A stretch of DNA of 64,000 bases from Stemphylium vesicarium (Eukaryota; Ascomycota; Dothideomycetes; Pleosporales; Pleosporaceae): contig QXCR01000110.1 of the NCBI GenBank assembly GCA_004380135.1, positions 1 through 64,000 on the forward strand, read 5' to 3'. The translations under genes and the position numbers were made by a program. The notes beneath the pieces were generated by a model. That model made no database searches. It worked only from the letters and a program-made list of their open reading frames with translations, and was not told where the DNA came from. How positions within the stretch are numbered: position 1 is the stretch's first letter; the number at the start of each line of letters is the position of its first letter. Shown in pieces: positions 21,107 to 30,949 of the stretch.

Positions 21107-23425
21107 TCATTTCCCCGCCCCACCAAACCTCACCAAACTCCAAGCCCTCGCCCTCCTCCTCTCGCCCTCCACAGCCCTCTCCCTCATCTCTTCAATAAAC
21201 TCAGCCATGCTATCCCCAGTCCCACTGCCAGCCTTACTCGCCTGGGGCGTAAACGAGAGTCGTCGCGCCGAGCACGCTTTCGGCCGCGATAGCGAGGCTG
21301 AACGCTTTTTTTGCTTCCGCGACGAGGAATTGCTGGCAGAGGAATAAGTGGAGGAGGAGAAGGAGTAGTTTGATTTTTTGCGTGGGGGGAAGGGCGGTAG
21401 GGCTGTGAGTGAGGGATTTGAGCGCAGGGAGGGGGTTGAGTGCGGGAAGTGGACTTGTTGTGAGTCGTCGAAGTGGACGGCGCGGGTTGTGGAGGGGGCT
21501 GTGGAGGATGAGGATGAGGATGAGGCGGTTGATGTTGAGGTTGAGGTTGTGGTTCTGGAGGAAGAGGAGGAAGCTGAAGTTGAAGGTTGAGAGGGTGGGA
21601 TTACGGTTCCCGCGTCTTCTTCCTCTTCTTTTTCTTTTTCTTCTTCCGCATCGCCACTCTCCTTTTCATCATTTTTCTCTTCCTCTCCATGTTCAACCCC
21701 TTCTTCTTCCCCGTCGTCCTCTTCACCACCCTCCCTACGACACCACTCCCCATAATCCCACACCTCCCCATCCGTTCCCTGCAGCGGCAGACTCAAAATA
21801 CTACTCCCCCCACTCCCCACCTCCTGCACCGCACCCATCTCCATCTCCAGCCCATGCACCAGCGGCGCTGAATACGGCGGCAACCCCGCATTCTGGCGCT
21901 GAACAAGCTTTTCCAGACTCTGGGGCCGGGGACGCGAAGGATTGCGCTTGGGGATTGCGGGTTGCGGGTTTGGTGTCATGGGACGGAGAGCGGGATGGAT
22001 TTCGACGGAGAGCTGGGGTTTGCCTTTGTCTAGTGAGGGGAGGGCTTGTGGTGCGGAAGCTGGAGCTGGGCCTGGTGGCGATGCTGGAGGCCAGGGTTTT
22101 GTGCGGAATGCGGGGTGTAGGGCCAGCGAGGGGGCTGTCGTTGGCGGAAACGTTGACGCTCTTTGTCGGGCTTGGAGGGAGAGGTGGGTTGATGATCTTG
22201 ATGTTGGGTCGGCGGTGTGCGGGCGGGGAATGCTTGCTGGGACGGCTAGGTGGGTGGATGGCGAGGAGACGGGTCGTGTACGTGTCACCTCATCTGGCTT
22301 CTGAGAGTCTGTGGGTGGGAGAGTATCCGCTGCTTCGACTTCTACAGTGACGGTTTCTCGTGCGTTCAACCACTCTGGTGTTGCGCACTCTGTCATGGGT
22401 AGCGTGCCGCTTTCTGCCCTCATGAATTCGAAAGCGAGGCTCGTGGGGAGTCTCTCGAGTGCTTTGCGGAGAGCATTTGGGTCGAACTGCTGCTTGCTCG
22501 GAGAGTTGACGGTCACATTCTGCCACTTGGTTGCGGTGTTGGATATTTGCCTTGAATGCGAAGCTTTGGACGAGACCGTCGACGCATATGACAGTTCCGG
22601 TGCGACTTCGCTGTCGTCAAGGCCGGTAGTCATGTCTTCAGATTGCTCTTCTGGTATTGACCTTGCGACGCAGCTTTGTGTCGACTTTGTCGTGAGCGGT
22701 CTGATGCATGACCACGGCGGTGACTCGACCATCAGATCGCGGATCTGGGGCTCTGAGACCTGTGCATCCCATTCTGCGAGCTTCTTTGCGACCCATGGGT
22801 TCTGTGTGCATCGCAGCTTGGAAAAGTATGCGCTGCATGCCTGCGTGTTGGACAGTGGGTGACCATAGTCGAGTAGGTCCTCCAGCACTGCTGTGAACTC
22901 CTTGTTGAAGTCTTCGACGCTGGTGAATTGGTCGATGTGTAGATTCAGAAAATGACAGAATGCATGGTGGTATGCTTCGAACTTGACATTGTCGAATCGG
23001 TCATCCAGTGCTTCTAGTATCTGCTGCGAAGTATAGTTCGAAGGGGGCAATGGAGGACCAACTTCGAATACGTCTTGCATTACTTCCTCTGCTAATGAGA
23101 GGAAGATGTCAAGCTTGACCTCGCGGTCTTGCCGTACCCACGCTCTTCGCTCCTCCAATAGACTTGGTTGTGTGTCGTTGGAGCTTGTGCTGGATGTGGT
23201 GCAGGCTGGATTTGTCTTTGGCATAGGCATGGGTAGCGAGCCATTGCAATATTTCCAAGTGTCTTTTGCCTCGAGGGCGAATTTGACGCTACGCCTCCAG
23301 CGTGAATATTCAGGCCCGGAAGCATTCAGGTCCAGAATAGGAACTCCAGGAAGGTGTGATGAAGTAGATGGTTGCATTGTGGAGGGTATACTTAGCCCAG
23401 TTTGCGCGACGATGTTCATAGACAT
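21107..23425 (-). CDS. copia-Gag-like protein, probably domesticated
   Basis: A single exon encodes 772 aa. Residues about 28-250 look like the capsid part of Ty1/copia Gag (UBN2/DUF4219-like): LDLNASGPEYSRWRRSVKFA, then an AWVRQDREVKLDIFLSLAEE helix, QQILEALDDRFDNVKFEAYH, VEDFNKEFTAVLEDLLDYG and YFSKLRCTQNPWVAKKLAEW. The remaining 500 residues are low-complexity: Pro/Ser-rich, then a long Glu/Asp-rich block (about 590-635), Ser/Thr runs and a basic C-terminus. There is no CCHC knuckle, protease, integrase or reverse transcriptase, no LTR nearby, and the frame is intact over 2.3 kb, all unlike a decaying transposon. A host-adopted Gag is inferred; a non-viral protein that merely resembles Gag remains possible. 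Confidence 0.7.
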   Translation of the reverse strand: MSMNIVAQTGLSIPSTMQPSTSSHLPGVPILDLNASGPEYSRWRRSVKFALEAKDTWKYCNGSLPMPMPKTNPACTTSSTSSNDTQPSLLEERRAWVRQDREVKLDIFLSLAEEVMQDVFEVGPPLPPSNYTSQQILEALDDRFDNVKFEAYHHAFCHFLNLHIDQFTSVEDFNKEFTAVLEDLLDYGHPLSNTQACSAYFSKLRCTQNPWVAKKLAEWDAQVSEPQIRDLMVESPPWSCIRPLTTKSTQSCVARSIPEEQSEDMTTGLDDSEVAPELSYASTVSSKASHSRQISNTATKWQNVTVNSPSKQQFDPNALRKALERLPTSLAFEFMRAESGTLPMTECATPEWLNARETVTVEVEAADTLPPTDSQKPDEVTRTRPVSSPSTHLAVPASIPRPHTADPTSRSSTHLSLQARQRASTFPPTTAPSLALHPAFRTKPWPPASPPGPAPASAPQALPSLDKGKPQLSVEIHPALRPMTPNPQPAIPKRNPSRPRPQSLEKLVQRQNAGLPPYSAPLVHGLEMEMGAVQEVGSGGSSILSLPLQGTDGEVWDYGEWCRREGGEEDDGEEEGVEHGEEEKNDEKESGDAEEEKEKEEEEDAGTVIPPSQPSTSASSSSSRTTTSTSTSTASSSSSSSTAPSTTRAVHFDDSQQVHFPHSTPSLRSNPSLTALPPFPPRKKSNYSFSSSTYSSASNSSSRKQKKRSASLSRPKACSARRLSFTPQASKAGSGTGDSMAEFIEEMRERAVEGERRRARAWSLVRFGGAGK

Positions 23426-24328
23426 TGCAGGCAGGATATATGGAAGGAGAAGACAAAAGTAGTAGAGAGAAAAAATTCAGCACAAAGAAACTTCCTCCGC
23501 ACCTAGGTATCACCACACCACGACTATCCCCAAGATCCTTACCAGCACATGCACATCAGCCATTGCGCCCCCAGTCCTTTGTTCCAAGGCCGGACTCGCA
23601 CGGTGCGGTGCGGGTAAATTCTAGCTTCGGACAAAACAGTCTTGCGTCACGATCCCAAGGCCGGCATTGCGAAACCTGGGGCCCCCTTGCCTACATAAGG
23701 TCTCGAAGAAACGGTGCAGCCACTTCAATCGCACGAGCTGCCTGGGGTACCGCAAACAGGCCACTGTACTCTATTGTCAGCAGTTTTGGGCTCTCGAGCA
23801 TCACCCCGGGAGCGAGGGCGGCATAAGCGGATCTGCGAGGCGAAACGTGAGGCTGACTGTGCATCATTGGTTCTCGGATTCCGAGGGTCTCGGGGTTGCA
23901 CCCTTATTACTGTTGCTTTCCATTGCCGCCCGCTGCTGCAAGTCGTAAGCTTGTGCGCTGGTTGTACCGTTCACCGTATGTCATCGACGTTGAGTCGTCA
24001 TCGAGGGTCCAGCGCGTGCCGAATGGCAGGGTTGAGGGTGCCATCGAAACACCCTCCGGAGCCGTGCGGGATCACAGAATGCATGTCATCAAGCGGACTG
24101 GAGCGGGAGTTTCGTCCTTTGTAAGATTTGGTGTTCCAGATTACTCACGATGACGCTGCAAGTTGGAAGTCGTGATCAGGTGTCGCAATGTAGCGGTGGG
24201 GAATGGAGCTTCGCCAACGCGACCCACAATGCTTTTTCATCTGCTCACCGGGGTTATAAGACAATTTTGTGACTTTCTCTACATCGAAGTATTCAACAGC
24301 TGTTCAGCTGCTGCATCACACAACCTCA
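23426..24328. other. intergenic
   Basis: About 900 bp from the Gag-like gene start (minus strand) to the tRNA gene. It should contain the Gag-like gene promoter. Several short frames, none recognisable. Confidence 0.55.
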
Positions 24329-24409
24329 GGCGTTGTGGCGGAGTGGTTATCGCGCAAGACTAGAAATCTTGTTCCTTCGGGAGCGTCAGTTCGAATCTGG
24401 CCAACGTCG
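24329..24409 (+). tRNA. tRNA-Ser(AGA)
   Basis: An 81-nt intronless cloverleaf. The acceptor stem GGCGTTG pairs with CAACGTC (one G-T), D-stem GCG/CGC, anticodon stem CAAGA/TCTTG around loop CTAGAAA (anticodon AGA, decoding UCU), a long variable arm TCC-TTCG-GGA as required for serine tRNA, and T-arm GTCAG-TTCGAAT-CTGGC. The discriminator base is G, normal for serine. Confidence 0.93.
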
Positions 24410-24411
24410 TC

Positions 24412-24417
24412 TTTTTT
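24412..24417 (+). terminator. RNA polymerase III terminator
   Basis: A run of six T residues three bases past the tRNA-Ser end, the standard Pol III stop. Confidence 0.85.
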
Positions 24418-24564
24418 GCGCATACAGCTGGGTAGGCGTGCTTGGAGCACTGAGTTTTTTTGCTGATGTAGATGGGCTGGGTGACTTGAGACCGCGAATA
24501 GACCCTGCCAAGTACATGCTTGGCATCGTCTCATCTCACGCGCATCACGAACTTAATCTCATCA

Positions 24565-25189
24565 ATGCCGCCTCGACCCTTCCCGCTCCCTTTCCGAGTG
24601 GGCACAGACATTTGTAGTGTCTCTAGGTTACGAGGCGTCATCACTAGACGCTATGATGGCGATCCAACGCGGCCACTGCGCCAATTCTTGAAGAGAGTCT
24701 TTACCGACCATGAACGACAGTATTTTTGGAAACGTTTCGGACCTACAGAAGACGTACTAGCCAAAACGGAGGCCATCTCAGCGTTTCTTGCGGGAAGGTA
24801 TGTATCTGTACCAGAGTATGGATGTCACAAGCTTACAAGGTTGTAGGTTTGCTGCAAAGGAGGCCTGTCGCAAGGCATGCGACCATCTGGATAAGAGCTC
24901 GAGAGGCTTCCAGCATATCATGATCCTCCCCGTCACCTCACTCGATCGCAGCGAACATCAGTCGTCGCGACCAAGAGGCTTGATTCTAGATGCACTCTAC
25001 GAGGCACAGGCGCGATCCATCGGCCACTCTACCTATACCCAAGATACGGGCGTTGAAGACGGACCACGAGCCCTTGTCGATATCGTCGAGCTTGAGGGAC
25101 AGCTATGTGAAATCAGTATAAGTCACGATGGAGACTTTGCGACTGCTGTTGCTATTGTGCCGTTGATGAAGGGAATTAGTGGGTCGTAG
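24565..25189 (+). CDS. PPT2: holo-[acyl-carrier-protein] synthase (mitochondrial PPTase)
   Basis: Exons 24565-24797 and 24847-25189 (49-bp intron) give 191 aa. AcpS/Ppt2-type enzymes move 4'-phosphopantetheine from CoA to the mitochondrial acyl carrier protein. Seen: the N-terminal VGTDICSVSRL motif with the Mg-binding Asp; a helix FLKRVFTDHERQYFWKRF; the second signature, split by the intron and joined as LAGRFAAKEACRKAC (Glu and Lys of the active site); and a closing ISISHDGDFATAVAIV. The first residues MPPRPFPLPFR are short for a mitochondrial presequence, but the bacterial-type single-domain size (not the longer Sfp type) supports the organellar enzyme. It starts 155 bp after the tRNA-Ser gene. 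Confidence 0.9.
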
Positions 25190-26297
25190 GTTGCGAGGGG
25201 ATTGGCGCAAATTAATACCGAATGGTTCTCGAGAAAGAACTGTGGCTTCTGGATATATCAGGATGTGTACGACTAGCAAATGATAGAGGCGATATTGGGA
25301 GATGGAGAAAAAAAGATGTCAAGGAGTCAGGATTTGTTTGTACAATGGTACAACGTTAAGAGAATGGCGCTGTCGCACGCATGCACCAGCTTCGGCATAT
25401 CGGATAGAGCTTCATGTGGTCAGCGCAGGGCACCTGCATAGTGCTATTTTTATGTTTCGCACTTTTCGATCTCCACGTTACGATAATGAAGATGGGGCTA
25501 AGACGCAGGAAAGAGCAGGAAGAGAATAACACCCTTGCAGGTGATGTTGTTTAGGTGCACGAACAGCGCGTTGTACCTTTTGATGCCTAGGCCGGGCGGC
25601 TAAAAATCTGGGGCCGTCTTCTTCGCTGACCGAACGCACTCCACCAGCGCCGTGCACGGCAGCATGATTATTTACCATACAAAATACTCTAGAAATAAAT
25701 GCGCACATGATTTCATCTCGGGACTCTGGATCCTGGGATGTATGTTACCATGGATAGACAAGAAAGGAAAGCAGCCCGAACCTGCAAGCCAAATCGCATC
25801 GCGAAAGACGCCACTTGCACAACGCTGCGCCCACTCTCCCTCAGTAGTTCACGCAAAGACCCCACCAAATCTGAGCCACTGCCGCTGCAACAATTGTCTG
25901 CAATTAAGCCGCACAATGACCGCCTCGGCGCACAGATGGATGCTAGATCGTCGGCGCGAACCGCTGCATTGACATCCGAACTTTCAGCCGGGCGCTTAGC
26001 CAACCTCGCTATTGCACAACGGACTTGAAACACCATCGCGTCCAGAACTTCGGAATCCTTGTAACTACATTCGAGATATGACAGTGGGACTTTTCATCAC
26101 GCTGGCTGCGGTGCCGCAATGTATATTACGGGGCGATAGATGCAGGTACGGCGAGAAAGAACTTGCGGTTTTGCGACGATGCTTCAAGTATTTCGCATGC
26201 CCTGTCATTCGGTAGCCATTCAATGCTCTAGGGATCGGATCTACTAGAATCTCGCTGCAGCCCTCTCATTCAGAATTGTGGCACAACATCAATATAG
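25190..26297. other. intergenic
   Basis: About 1.1 kb between the holo-ACP synthase stop and the first supported coding sequence of the DUF3433 locus. Short frames only. If the DUF3433 gene was once intact, its start codon and first exon must lie here, but I could not identify them. Confidence 0.5.
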
Positions 26298-27683
26298 TCC
26301 GTCTCTCCGATTGACATCACAACAACGCCCGAGTTGCATTGCTCTGAGCACGCGGCTGTCGAACAGTTGGAGACCAATTCTCCTGCCGGTTCACATGAGG
26401 TCCCATCTCCAAGTAAGTTGGCAAATTGAGCAGCTTCTGAGTTCTTGGCTAACAACAGATAGCATCATACCATCCTGCGCACAATAGTGTCTGGCTTCCT
26501 TTTACCCCGAGGTGGTATTACCTAGCCTTCTTGATCGTTATCGACCTCGTCCTTGGTTCGTTGATCACCTGGATTTGTTGCTATTCGAATAGCAATTATG
26601 GGCTTGGTGGAGACGACGGTTCATCGGCGATACTCTTCGGATGGCGGTTCACTCCGACCCTCATCGCTGTGCTCTACGCACAGATGACAGTCATACTCTT
26701 CGAAGATGTGAAGAGAACAGAACCGTTCGCTCGCCTTGCGAAAGCGCCGAAAAAAGGCACCGGTGCGTACGGCACGATTCTCCAAACCCCAAGAGCTTGG
26801 TGGTCCATCTTCATAGACACATGTTTCCGGCGGAAAGCGATGGGCAAGACTAGCTGGAGCTTGATATGTGCGGATCTCGTCAACGTGTTTGCATTGTTAG
26901 CCATCTCGCCGCTGTCTTCTGCTCTTCTGTCCTCAGAGGAAATCCACATCCCGAGGCCCACTGAGTTCACGAGGCTTGTTCCTAGGAATGGTAAACGTCT
27001 TCCAGCTCTTGCGAATAGAGACACCTACTTCCGAACAATAGCTGCTATCATGAGAAATACGACAACATCAGCCTGGATCACAGATACTTCTTTGACCTTT
27101 CCTTTCTGGCCGTCATCTGAAGTGGCTCAGCTTGGGCCCAAATTGACCTCTTCATACGACGAGTGGAGTGCAGAGAGCATCACATTTAAGTCCAGCTATG
27201 ACTGCTACGACATGAGACTTGAAAGTACAGACATAAGAGATGAACCTTACTCGGATGTGTGGGACGTTATGCGCCGCTACCCCCGCAACGGGACGCAGCC
27301 CATGGTCAAGCTTGTCTTGAGCTCAGATCAGGGATGTAGATACGAGCTAATGCTACATCCTATGGTCGACCTTGCTTACAACGGTGGTATTACCTGGTCA
27401 GAAGCGGATATGTTCTTTCCACTGCCAAGTCACGACTTCGTCATTGGCCTTGGATCCCCGCCTATACCCGCCAATGCCACTTCGACTAGCATATACGCTT
27501 GTTTTAACGCGACCGAGGAATGCCATGGCCATGACATTCTCCTCATGAGCACACCATGGACGGTTCCATTTGACTGGACTCCTTATGTGCATAGCCCCTT
27601 CATTCCCGAAAATCTGACATACGAGCGTTCGCCAGACTTTCGCATGCAAGGCAAATTATGCAAGTCTTCTTATTCTATGTCCA

Positions 27684-27893
27684 AGCCTTGTCAGCCGGAG
27701 CTCCGGTAAGGAGCCGGGAAGCTTCCTGTCTGTAGAGCTGATTGCTGTTTGCCCCATTGTTCCATCCCATCTTTGTTCTATCTGCCTTTGTCCATCTGTT
27801 TGCTCTTAACCGGCAAGCCTCATATAGGCTGCCGCTCGCGATAGATAGACCAATGGACATGATTCATCCCAAGCAATTCCGCTTGACAAGCCT
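27684..27893. mobile_element. possible MITE-like insertion in the DUF3433 gene
   Basis: Ends at about 27684-27701 (AGCCTTGTCAGCCGGAG) and 27876-27893 (reverse complement AGGCTTGTCAAGCGGAA) match at about three quarters of positions over 17-18 bp. The sequence between them has no coding character and sits exactly where the reading frame of the flanking DUF3433 segments is lost. No clean target-site duplication is evident. A long intron with donor GTAAGG at 27706 is the alternative; only a poor acceptor (AAG at 27928) would keep frame. Confidence 0.35.
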
Positions 27894-28637
27894 ATAGTAG
27901 ATGCTCTACTTACATAGAGTGTCGGAAGAAACCTGAACACGAATGCCGAAGGCGACCAGCACAGCCAAGAACTCCCGGACAGTCTTGTTGACATCCCCAG
28001 ATCCCAGGAGATGTGTATGCAAGACAACTGGAATACATATTTCGATAATTCTAGTATGGCTTCCGCTTCCGTAAACGCTGCCCCATCTACAATGGTGCCT
28101 CTGAATAGCAACAGATATCCGGCATTTTCAGGGATGGCGCCTATGCTTGCTACGATCTCGGATTTTGACCTGGTCTCTCTGATGGATGACCAGGACATAA
28201 TCAGAAAAGCAACAAGGGTTAAAGGGAGGTTCTTTATGGAAACGGTTCGTGAGACGCTCGACTCACCTGACTTCATCCAGTCCGATGACATCCAAGGAAA
28301 CGCTACCCTGGTTCAGGAAAGGGTGATTGTCTTGACAGAGATCGAGTTTATTCTTGCCGCTCTATTCTTCGCCTCGGCTACACTTTTTATGGCAATCTTT
28401 TGGACGTCCCGCTTATCATCCCAACCACTCAACCTCAATTCTGATCCTGCAAGTACTGTCGGCCTGAGTCTTTTGCTACAGCCTCGCTTGGCGCGAGTTG
28501 CAACTTTCAGGAGCATGCACAATGCCTCGAGGAGAGACCTGTATAGCGCGCTACAAAAGGAGAGCTTCCTGACTTCCGAGCAATCTTTGGACCAGGGGTG
28601 CGCCCAAACCAGTATGTCAACGCAACACACAGTGTGT

Positions 28638-28702
28638 TGTTTCCTTGCTAATGAATCATGTACAGCTGTTTCCTTGCTAATGAATCATGTACAGCTGTTT
28701 CC
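28638..28702 (+). repeat. 29-bp tandem duplication covering branch point and 3' splice site
   Basis: A 29-bp unit containing GCTAATGA (branch-type sequence) and ending GTACAG|CT occurs twice in a row, giving acceptor AGs at 28666 and 28695 after a single GTATGT donor at 28613. Only the distal acceptor joins the two DUF3433 reading frames (exon resumes VSCPPIKAKRDW); the proximal one gives the usual intron length (54 bp) but shifts frame. Confidence 0.85.
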
Positions 28703-30949
28703 TGTCCACCCATCAAGGCGAAGCGCGACTGGAGGCCTCGGGTAATCCGTCTGCAGACATTAATCGCCCTGGGTGTTCTGTTGATTTCCATCGTAACCGC
28801 GATCTTGAATTTGAATGCCTTTTCGATCCATTCACGACTATCACAAGCTGGCTTCACTTACGAAGCCGATATCTCGAAACTCAACCTTAGCTTTCCGACA
28901 TTCGCACCCATCTCCATAGCTCCAACTGTCGCTGGTATTGTTATCGGCCTGTGGTGGGATCAATTAGCCATGACGTTTAGGGTACTCCAGCCTTATATAT
29001 CCATGTCTCGGGAACCAACGCCGATCAACGCCGGAGCCGGACTGACATGCAGGTCCAAGTCTTGGATCGGTGCAGCCTCAAAAGCTGCGCGTTACAAACA
29101 TTGGGTCCTGCTCTTGGTCACCACCGGTTCTGTCCTTTCTCAAGTTCTGACTGTCTCGATGTCGGCTCTATTTGAAAGAACTTCGATGACTATCGCGCGA
29201 AGTATCGCGCTTCAGCAAAACCTGGGGATGCGTCGTAATCCTTTAATTTCCGAAGTAGGAATACAGCATGAGACTCGCTACCCTTATGAGGTGCCGATGA
29301 GCGTTTTGGGTGGAATGTATCTCAATGCACGAAAGAACTGGTTTTATGGTGCTGGAATTAGACACGCTTTCAACGGTTTAGACCTCCCATGGACTTCTGC
29401 CGGTTGACCTCTCGCATGTTCCGCTTTCTAAAAATTTGCTGTACCCATCGGAAACTAGCGGCACTTTCGTAACTGTCTCCACGAATGTGAGCATGAAGGT
29501 GCCTGCTATCAAGGCGCGACTGGAATGTAACCCTGTCGAGCAAGTTTCGACTATATCCTCGTGGCTCGGGGTCACCAACCTTACCGATGAGGGCTCGATT
29601 ATTGACGAGTACATTGCACGACTCAACAGCACAAGTGATCTCGAACTTTACTATTTCCCAGGTGGAATTTTTGAAAATAGCTCTTCGCAAACGACTGTTT
29701 TGTCAGACTCCAGAAGAGTAGTGTGCTGTTCAAATGGACATCTAAACAGCCACATCAAAGCGTTATAGGCTATTGGTCTCCTGCTACACCTAATGGTGAA
29801 GAATTCCCATTCACCTCAGCATCTTGGCCACTGTCGATTGTAACGAAATGGATTGTTAGCAACGCAATAACTGCCGAAGATGAACAAAAGGAACGGATAT
29901 TGTATTACAAAGAGAAGCCGAAGATGCAGGCTGCTAGGTACAAACCTATCATTGAAACGACAGAGGCCGCAATATCAGTTGATGCGCGTTCTGGCTCTAT
30001 TATCTCCTACGATATTAGTGGTCAAGTAACGTCTATTGATCATGCATGGGCAGAAGTCTTCACGGAACATGAAGTCACAAGCGGCGTACATGGACCTTTC
30101 GAGGGACTTATGATTGGAACAGTAAACGCCACCACATCATTTGGTGTCCTCTTTGTTTTTTCAATGCTTATGGCTCTCACCCGTGATGCAAGGGTAGCAG
30201 TACGATCCGAACGCCTGAAAGATAACGCATATGCGTTCCGGAATTCTGAAAAGGGTATCAACACGGATCTAATGACGAATACCATGTTCGCTTTGGCAGA
30301 AGAGAATCCGGAAGCGCGACTGAATTACCAAACCCTCGCGGACTTGACTGATCGCACGTTTCAGTCATCCTTCCAAGAGTTTATAAACAACGGGCTGTCA
30401 TTGAAAGAAGATGGATATATGTATCAACCTATCGATGACCAAACCATGAGGGATCTTGGCCAACCGATCCACACAAACAGGATTTCCTTCTCAGAGCGAG
30501 CGACTCCAGGTTCTAACGCGAATCGGAACATGACGGCATCCGTATCGAACCGCATTCATCTTCTGCATATGAATGCTGTGGCGACCTACCTATCTACTGC
30601 GATCCTCGTGTGGCTCATTGGTACCACTTTGGTTATCATCTGCGTGCAGCGAAGGTACACAAGCTCAATGATTCGTGACGTAAAACTCATCGCCGACATA
30701 CTTGTTCTCGTCGCTGGTAGTGATGAGTTTCTAGAGTTAGTGCAAGAGCGCGACGTAGCACTCAAGAAGGACATAGAAATTCGAACCATGCTTGGCTGGT
30801 TCAAAGACAGGGACGGCGATGTTCGTTGGGGCGTTGAAGTGGTTGGTGGCAGGGAGGCGGTTGAATGGGTGGGCGCGCCCAAAACAGCCAATCATGTTCG
30901 GGAGAAGAGTACAGTTGGGAATGGATTAATTCCTTGGAGTAGAGGCTGA

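Larger units (their letters stand above)
26298..30949 (+). pseudogene. DUF3433-family multi-pass membrane protein, apparently broken
   Basis: DUF3433 proteins are long fungal integral membrane proteins of unknown function built from two similar halves. Readable segments: 26298-26412 joined to 26463-27705; 27918-28612; 28696-29401; 29402-29710 (shifted frame); and 29711-30949. Family features: TM1 WYYLAFLIVIDLVLGSLITW, then WRFTPTLIAVLYAQMTVILF and EDVKRTEPFARLAKAP; second-half RDWRPRVIRLQTLIALGVLL, WWDQLAMTFRVLQPYISM, VPAIKARLEC and QSVIGYWS. Lesions: no in-frame ATG (a stop precedes 26298); about 210 bp of non-homologous DNA with imperfect inverted ends at 27684-27893; a frameshift near 29400 (stop at 29405-29407); and an opposite shift near 29710. 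The intron at 28613-28695 is genuine in form and explains one frame change. Assembly indels could mimic the two frameshifts. Confidence 0.75.

Noticed and set aside
21409..22350. 313-codon plus-strand frame antisense to the Gag-like gene
   Set aside because: Arises from the acidic and Pro-rich low-complexity region of the minus-strand gene; no independent coding character.
29349..29381. Putative short introns near 29350-29400 that might repair the DUF3433 frame
   Set aside because: Candidate GT-AG pairs are either too short (33 bp) or leave the wrong phase, so a frameshift is the simpler reading.
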